DNA of 33,420 nucleotides from Propionibacteriaceae bacterium (lineage in GTDB: Bacteria > Actinomycetota > Actinomycetes > Propionibacteriales > Propionibacteriaceae): contig JAGXHS010000122.1 of NCBI GenBank assembly GCA_024636075.1, positions 1 through 33,420 on the forward strand, in the 5' to 3' direction. A program made the position numbers and the translations under genes. Below the pieces are notes generated by a model. The model worked only from the letters and a program-made list of their open reading frames with translations. It did not search any database and was not told the origin of the DNA. This document shows positions 29,574 to 33,420 of this stretch, in pieces; position 1 is the stretch's first letter; every line of letters begins with the position of its first letter.

Positions 29574-29806
29574 CACCCCAGTACACCTCAATCCCGACCG
29601 TCAGGTCGCTTCCGCGCCCGAGGTGTCGTTGCGCTCGGGAACGTTCGGCACGCTTGCAGCAGCACATCACCCTCGCGTCCGGACGCTGGCGGGAGCGACG
29701 GATGCGAGGGCGACGGTGTGGGGGCGACCGCGGGGGAATCGCGAAAAGTCCGGGGTCGGCAACCCGAGGATGCTCGGTTGCTGGCTGCCTGCGTAGGGTG
29801 ATGTAC

Positions 29807-31186
29807 GTGACCGAATACCGGCAGCATCGGCCCCGGGCGCCTGGTGCCCCACCCCACGGCTTCCCGATTCCCGGGGCACCGCAGCCAGCCGGGGTGGTTG
29901 AGCGTGGGCCGGTCCCCAGCCGCCAAGCTCAGCAGTACCCGCCGCCTCGACTACGGACCTTCGACAAGGTCTGGCGCTATGGGTTGGCCACCCTGGCCAT
30001 CGCGTTCAGTCTGCTGCTCCTGTTGGCGCTGCGCGTCCTGTCGGACAGCCCCGACAACACATCCGAGGTCGTCCCTCCGCCCTTGTGGTACATCTGGCTG
30101 TCTGTCGCGGTGTCCGTCGTGGCGGTGTGGATCATCCGCTACCGACGGCGTCACCCACTGCGCGTGCTGAGCTTCCTGTCGGTGCTCAACGCCATCACAT
30201 TCGTGGCCGGACCGATCACTGCATGGGCGTTGATCAGTCTGTGCACCCGTCGCCGATGGCGCGAGGTGTGGATCGCTTCCGGCGTGTATCTCGGCTGCGT
30301 GGTGGTAGGCCTACTGGTCAACCCATGGTCATCCAGAGTGACGTTGGGTATCGGTGGGCCAGGATTCGGCCCCGGGGTGTTGGGCTGGATCTCTGAAATC
30401 ACCGCCGAAGTGGGTGCGGTCGTGCTGTACGTCGTGATCGGGTTCTACGTGGGTGCCCGCCGGGACTTGATGGCATCGCTGAAGGATCGTGCCGAGAGTG
30501 CCGAACGAACCGCAGAGCTGAGCGCGCTGCAAGGTCAGTCCGCCGAGCGCAACCGGATCGCCCGAGAGATGCACGACGTGCTGGCCCACCGGATCTCCCT
30601 GGTCAGCATGCACGCCGGGGTGCTGGCATACCGTGACGACCTGAGTCCGGAGCAGACCCGCGAGATCGCCCGCACCATTCAGGAGAACGCCCACGCCTCG
30701 ATGACCGAATTGCGCACCGTGCTGGGATCGCTCCGGCAGGACGATGCGGGTGAATCGAGCACGATGCTGGAGTGGGCCCCGCCGGAGAAGCCGCAGCCCT
30801 TGCTGCGCGACATCGCTGAACTGCTCACCGATGCTGAGGCAGGTGGTGCTCAGGTGGAATACATCGACGAAGTGGCCTACCCGGAGCTGTTGCCCGGAAC
30901 CATCAGTCGACACGCCTATCGTGTCGTTCAGGAAGCCCTGACCAATGCGCGGAAACACGCTGCGGGAAGCCCCATCGCGGTCAGAGTCGCCGGAGCTCCC
31001 GGGCGTGGGCTCGAACTGACGATACGAAATCCGCTGTCCGGGAATGCCAGTGCTTCGGCGGCGCTCCCGGGCTCCGGTCTCGGCCTGGTCGGAGCGCGGG
31101 AACGGGCCGAACTGACCGGTGGTTGGGCGAAGTACGAGGTCACTTCCGACAACGCCTTCGAACTGAGAGCATGGTTCCCGTGGTGA
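29807..31186 (+). CDS. NarL-type sensor histidine kinase (HisKA_3)
   Basis: Four to five TM helices, ERNRIAREMHDVLAHRISLVSMHAGVLAY, HAYRVVQEALTNARKHA, GSGLGLVGARERAELTGG; start placed at GTG 29807. Confidence 0.92.
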   Translation: MTEYRQHRPRAPGAPPHGFPIPGAPQPAGVVERGPVPSRQAQQYPPPRLRTFDKVWRYGLATLAIAFSLLLLLALRVLSDSPDNTSEVVPPPLWYIWLSVAVSVVAVWIIRYRRRHPLRVLSFLSVLNAITFVAGPITAWALISLCTRRRWREVWIASGVYLGCVVVGLLVNPWSSRVTLGIGGPGFGPGVLGWISEITAEVGAVVLYVVIGFYVGARRDLMASLKDRAESAERTAELSALQGQSAERNRIAREMHDVLAHRISLVSMHAGVLAYRDDLSPEQTREIARTIQENAHASMTELRTVLGSLRQDDAGESSTMLEWAPPEKPQPLLRDIAELLTDAEAGGAQVEYIDEVAYPELLPGTISRHAYRVVQEALTNARKHAAGSPIAVRVAGAPGRGLELTIRNPLSGNASASAALPGSGLGLVGARERAELTGGWAKYEVTSDNAFELRAWFPW

Positions 31187-31839
31187 ACGACATTTCGGTG
31201 CTGCTGATTGACGATGATGCCCTCGTGCGGGCCGGGCTCAAGTTGATATTGGGCGGCAATTCCGGCATCACCGTGGTCGGGGAAGGCAGTGACGGCGACG
31301 AGGTGGCTGCCTTGGTGCAGCGACTGTCGCCCGACGTGGTGCTGATGGACATCCGGATGGCGCGGATGGATGGGCTGTCGGCGACCGCAGAGTTGTTGAA
31401 GCGCAAGGATCCGCCACACGTCATCGTGCTGACCACCTTCGACTCCGATGATCTGGTGTTGCGGGCACTGCACCTGGGCGCTGACGGGTTCCTGTTGAAG
31501 GACACCCCTCCCGGGCGGATGGTGGAGGCGATCCACCAGGTTGTGGACGGCGAGCACAGCCTTTCACCGACGGTGGTGCACCAGCTGATCGCCGTCGCCA
31601 CGCAGAGCATGGGAGCCAGCCGGAAGGACGATGCGCTCGCAGAGCTCGGCGAACTCACCGACCGTGAACGCGATGTCGCACTGGCGATCGGGCAGGGGCT
31701 CTCCAACGCGGAGATCGCCGGTAGGCACTACATGAGCGTGGCCACCGTCAAGGCTCACGTGACGCGCATTTTCTCCAAGCTGGGCGTCACCAATCGGGTG
31801 CAGATCGCCATCAAGGTGCACGACGCGGGCCTCAGCTGA
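31171..31839 (+). CDS. NarL/LuxR-family response regulator
   Basis: ISVLLIDDDALVRAGLKLIL, VVLMDIRMARMDGLSAT, FLLKDTPP, C-terminal LTDRERDVALAIGQGLSNAEIAGRHYMSVATVKAHVTRIFSKLGVTNRVQ. Confidence 0.95.
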   Translation: MVPVVNDISVLLIDDDALVRAGLKLILGGNSGITVVGEGSDGDEVAALVQRLSPDVVLMDIRMARMDGLSATAELLKRKDPPHVIVLTTFDSDDLVLRALHLGADGFLLKDTPPGRMVEAIHQVVDGEHSLSPTVVHQLIAVATQSMGASRKDDALAELGELTDRERDVALAIGQGLSNAEIAGRHYMSVATVKAHVTRIFSKLGVTNRVQIAIKVHDAGLS

Positions 31840-31858
31840 CGCCGCTCCACCGACGGAT

Positions 31859-32467
31859 TCAGGCGCGACCGAAAACGGTCACCAGGAAATTTGAGTCCTC
31901 CTCGAACTGGCGTAGGTCCCAGCTGCTGAGAGCCAGTTCCAGTCGCAGGTCACTGTGCTCGGCGTCGACGATGAATTCCCCGAAATCGTAGCCTCGACCT
32001 CCCCCGAAACCGATGGCGGCACGCCCCGAAGGCTTCAGATGGGTTGCCAGCGCCCGCAAGGCATCGCGCCGGCCGCTGGGAGCCAGGAAACCCATCACAT
32101 TGCCTGCGCACAGGATCACGTCGAAGGGCTCGTCGATGCCACGTGACGTCAGGTCCAGATCACAGAGGTCACCCACCAGATAGATCGGCCCAGGGTGGTC
32201 CTGCTGAGCGGCGTCGATCAGGACGGGATCGATGTCCACTCCCACCACGGTGTGGCCGAGCTCGTGCAGGCGCCCAGCATGTCGACCAGGCCCACACCCG
32301 GCGTCCAGAATGCGTGCGCTCCGCGGCGCCAAGGTGTCCACCAAGCGGGTCTCGCCCAACAGATCCGTCCCCTCCGCCGCCATCCGGCGGAACCGGTCCA
32401 CGTACTGCTGTGAATGGTCCGGGTTGGAAGCCACTATTCTTTCCCACTTGCCTTGTTCGCGCGTCAC
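31859..32467 (-). CDS. Class I SAM-dependent methyltransferase
   Basis: ARILDAGCGPGRHAGRLHELGHTVVGVDIDPVLI; start GTG 32467 (VTREQGKWERIVASNPDHSQQYVDRF). Confidence 0.9.
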   Translation of the reverse strand: MTREQGKWERIVASNPDHSQQYVDRFRRMAAEGTDLLGETRLVDTLAPRSARILDAGCGPGRHAGRLHELGHTVVGVDIDPVLIDAAQQDHPGPIYLVGDLCDLDLTSRGIDEPFDVILCAGNVMGFLAPSGRRDALRALATHLKPSGRAAIGFGGGRGYDFGEFIVDAEHSDLRLELALSSWDLRQFEEDSNFLVTVFGRA

Positions 32468-32703
32468 TCGCCACAGTCTGCCGCAACTCGTGTCAACGAT
32501 CCCAACCGGGCGCGCTCGAGCCGCGCAGAGTCTGCACGGAGTGGTCCGCTCGAGATCCGTGACGCTGACGTCTGTAGCTCCCAGTACGCCAGCGCGACTC
32601 ACCAGCGGCGGCGTGAGCGCACCTTTCGGCGGTGTGGAGCGGGTTGCCGCGGCGTGACCGATCCAGACAGCTGTGCCGGGCGATGTCTCAACTCACCGGG
32701 CGG

Positions 32704-32776
32704 AGCCCCCGGAGGGAGTCGAACCCTCGACCGCTCGCTTACAAGGCGAGTGCTCTGGCCGCTGAGCTACGGAGGC
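32704..32776 (-). tRNA. tRNA-Thr (anticodon TGT)
   Basis: Reverse complement GCCTCCG-TA-GCTC-AGCGGCCA-GAGC-A-CTCGC-CTTGTAA-GCGAG-CGGTC-GAGGG-TTCGACT-CCCTC-CGGGGGC-T folds as a cloverleaf; loop CTTGTAA gives anticodon TGT; CCA not encoded. Confidence 0.95.
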
Positions 32777-32833
32777 GTGCTGGGAATCAGCAGCCACCAT
32801 TCTGCCGCCGTCCCGCCCGCCTGTCGAACGCAG

Positions 32834-32848
32834 GCAGTGCGGCACTGC
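32834..32848 (-). terminator. Small hairpin downstream of manA
   Basis: GCAGTG-CGG-CACTGC; no clear U tract. Confidence 0.3.
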
Positions 32849-32853
32849 GTCTC

Positions 32854-33420
32854 TCAGACTCCGCTGGCTGCCAGGACGGCGAAGGCATCGCCGGAAAGTT
32901 GGACCACTTCACCGGCAGGGATGAAGGCTGACTGTCCCTGGATGAGTTCGTTGCCGTGTTGGTCGCTGAGGTGGCCGTCCAGCACCAGCAGGATCCGTCC
33001 TCGATTGGTTACTGGGACGGTGGCCACGACCGGGCTGGACACTTCGATCCGCCAGGTGGCGAACTCGGGTGCCGGGGTGACGTAACGCCAGAGGCCGGGC
33101 CCTTCCGGCGATGGATCGATGACGGCGACTGGTCCGGACCGAAAATTCACCACCCGGACGAGCTCGGTGACGTCGATGTGCTTCTTGGTGAGGCCGCACC
33201 GAATCACGTTGTCAGAGCTGGTCATCACCTCCACGCCAGTTCCCCGAAGGTAGGAGTGCAGGTTTCCGGCGGGCAGAAACAATGCCTGCCCGGGCTCCAG
33301 GAGGACCCGGTTCATCAACAACGCGGCAAGGATGCTGGGCGAGCCCGGATGGTACTCGTCCAGCTGCACGGCCACCCGGCAGAAGTCCCCGAAGTCGCCG
33401 TCCTCAGCAACGTGGTCGAC
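32854..33420 (-). CDS. manA: Mannose-6-phosphate isomerase, class I, C-terminal part (truncated by window end)
   Basis: LDEYHPGSPSILAALLMNRVLLEPGQALFLPAGNLHSYLRGTGVEVMTSSDNVIRCGLTKKHIDVTEL; frame open to the window end. Confidence 0.92.
   Translation of the reverse strand, partial: VDHVAEDGDFGDFCRVAVQLDEYHPGSPSILAALLMNRVLLEPGQALFLPAGNLHSYLRGTGVEVMTSSDNVIRCGLTKKHIDVTELVRVVNFRSGPVAVIDPSPEGPGLWRYVTPAPEFATWRIEVSSPVVATVPVTNRGRILLVLDGHLSDQHGNELIQGQSAFIPAGEVVQLSGDAFAVLAASGV

Overview
High-GC actinobacterial chromosomal segment of about 33 kb, mostly housekeeping genes. In order: the 3' end of a transcarboxylase/acyl-CoA carboxylase cluster (5S-like end, 12S, small epsilon-like protein, 1.3S biotin carrier); SGNH hydrolase; SDR; gpmA; phoU divergent from senX3-regX3; lipoprotein; carD; a PTS-rich accessory island; ispD-ispF; zinc metallopeptidase; DUF2207 protein; glyA; rlmB and cysS; DUF4032 protein; metB; orphan UgpC/MsmK-type ATPase; tdh-kbl; DedA/VTT protein; macro-domain protein; NarL-type two-component system; methyltransferase; tRNA-Thr(TGT); and a partial manA. 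The most interesting stretch is about 9.0-13.3 kb, between the end of the lipoprotein gene and ispD. It contains a frameshifted IS110-type transposase remnant, a C-terminal stub of a glucitol PTS permease (SrlE-like) next to an intact SrlB-like IIA, a SorC regulator, intact galactitol-type IIA and IIB around a drastically deleted IIC, and a fused E1-beta/E2 dehydrogenase remnant. Both PTS systems appear to have lost their membrane permease while the soluble phosphotransfer proteins kept their active-site residues. Other signals: a RegX3/PHO-box-like direct repeat between phoU and senX3, a recurrent TAnnnT-N6/7-start arrangement suggesting leaderless transcription at seven genes, and several palindromic or tandem repeats at promoters. 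All family assignments are from reading protein sequence by eye and from remembered family motifs; no searches were run.
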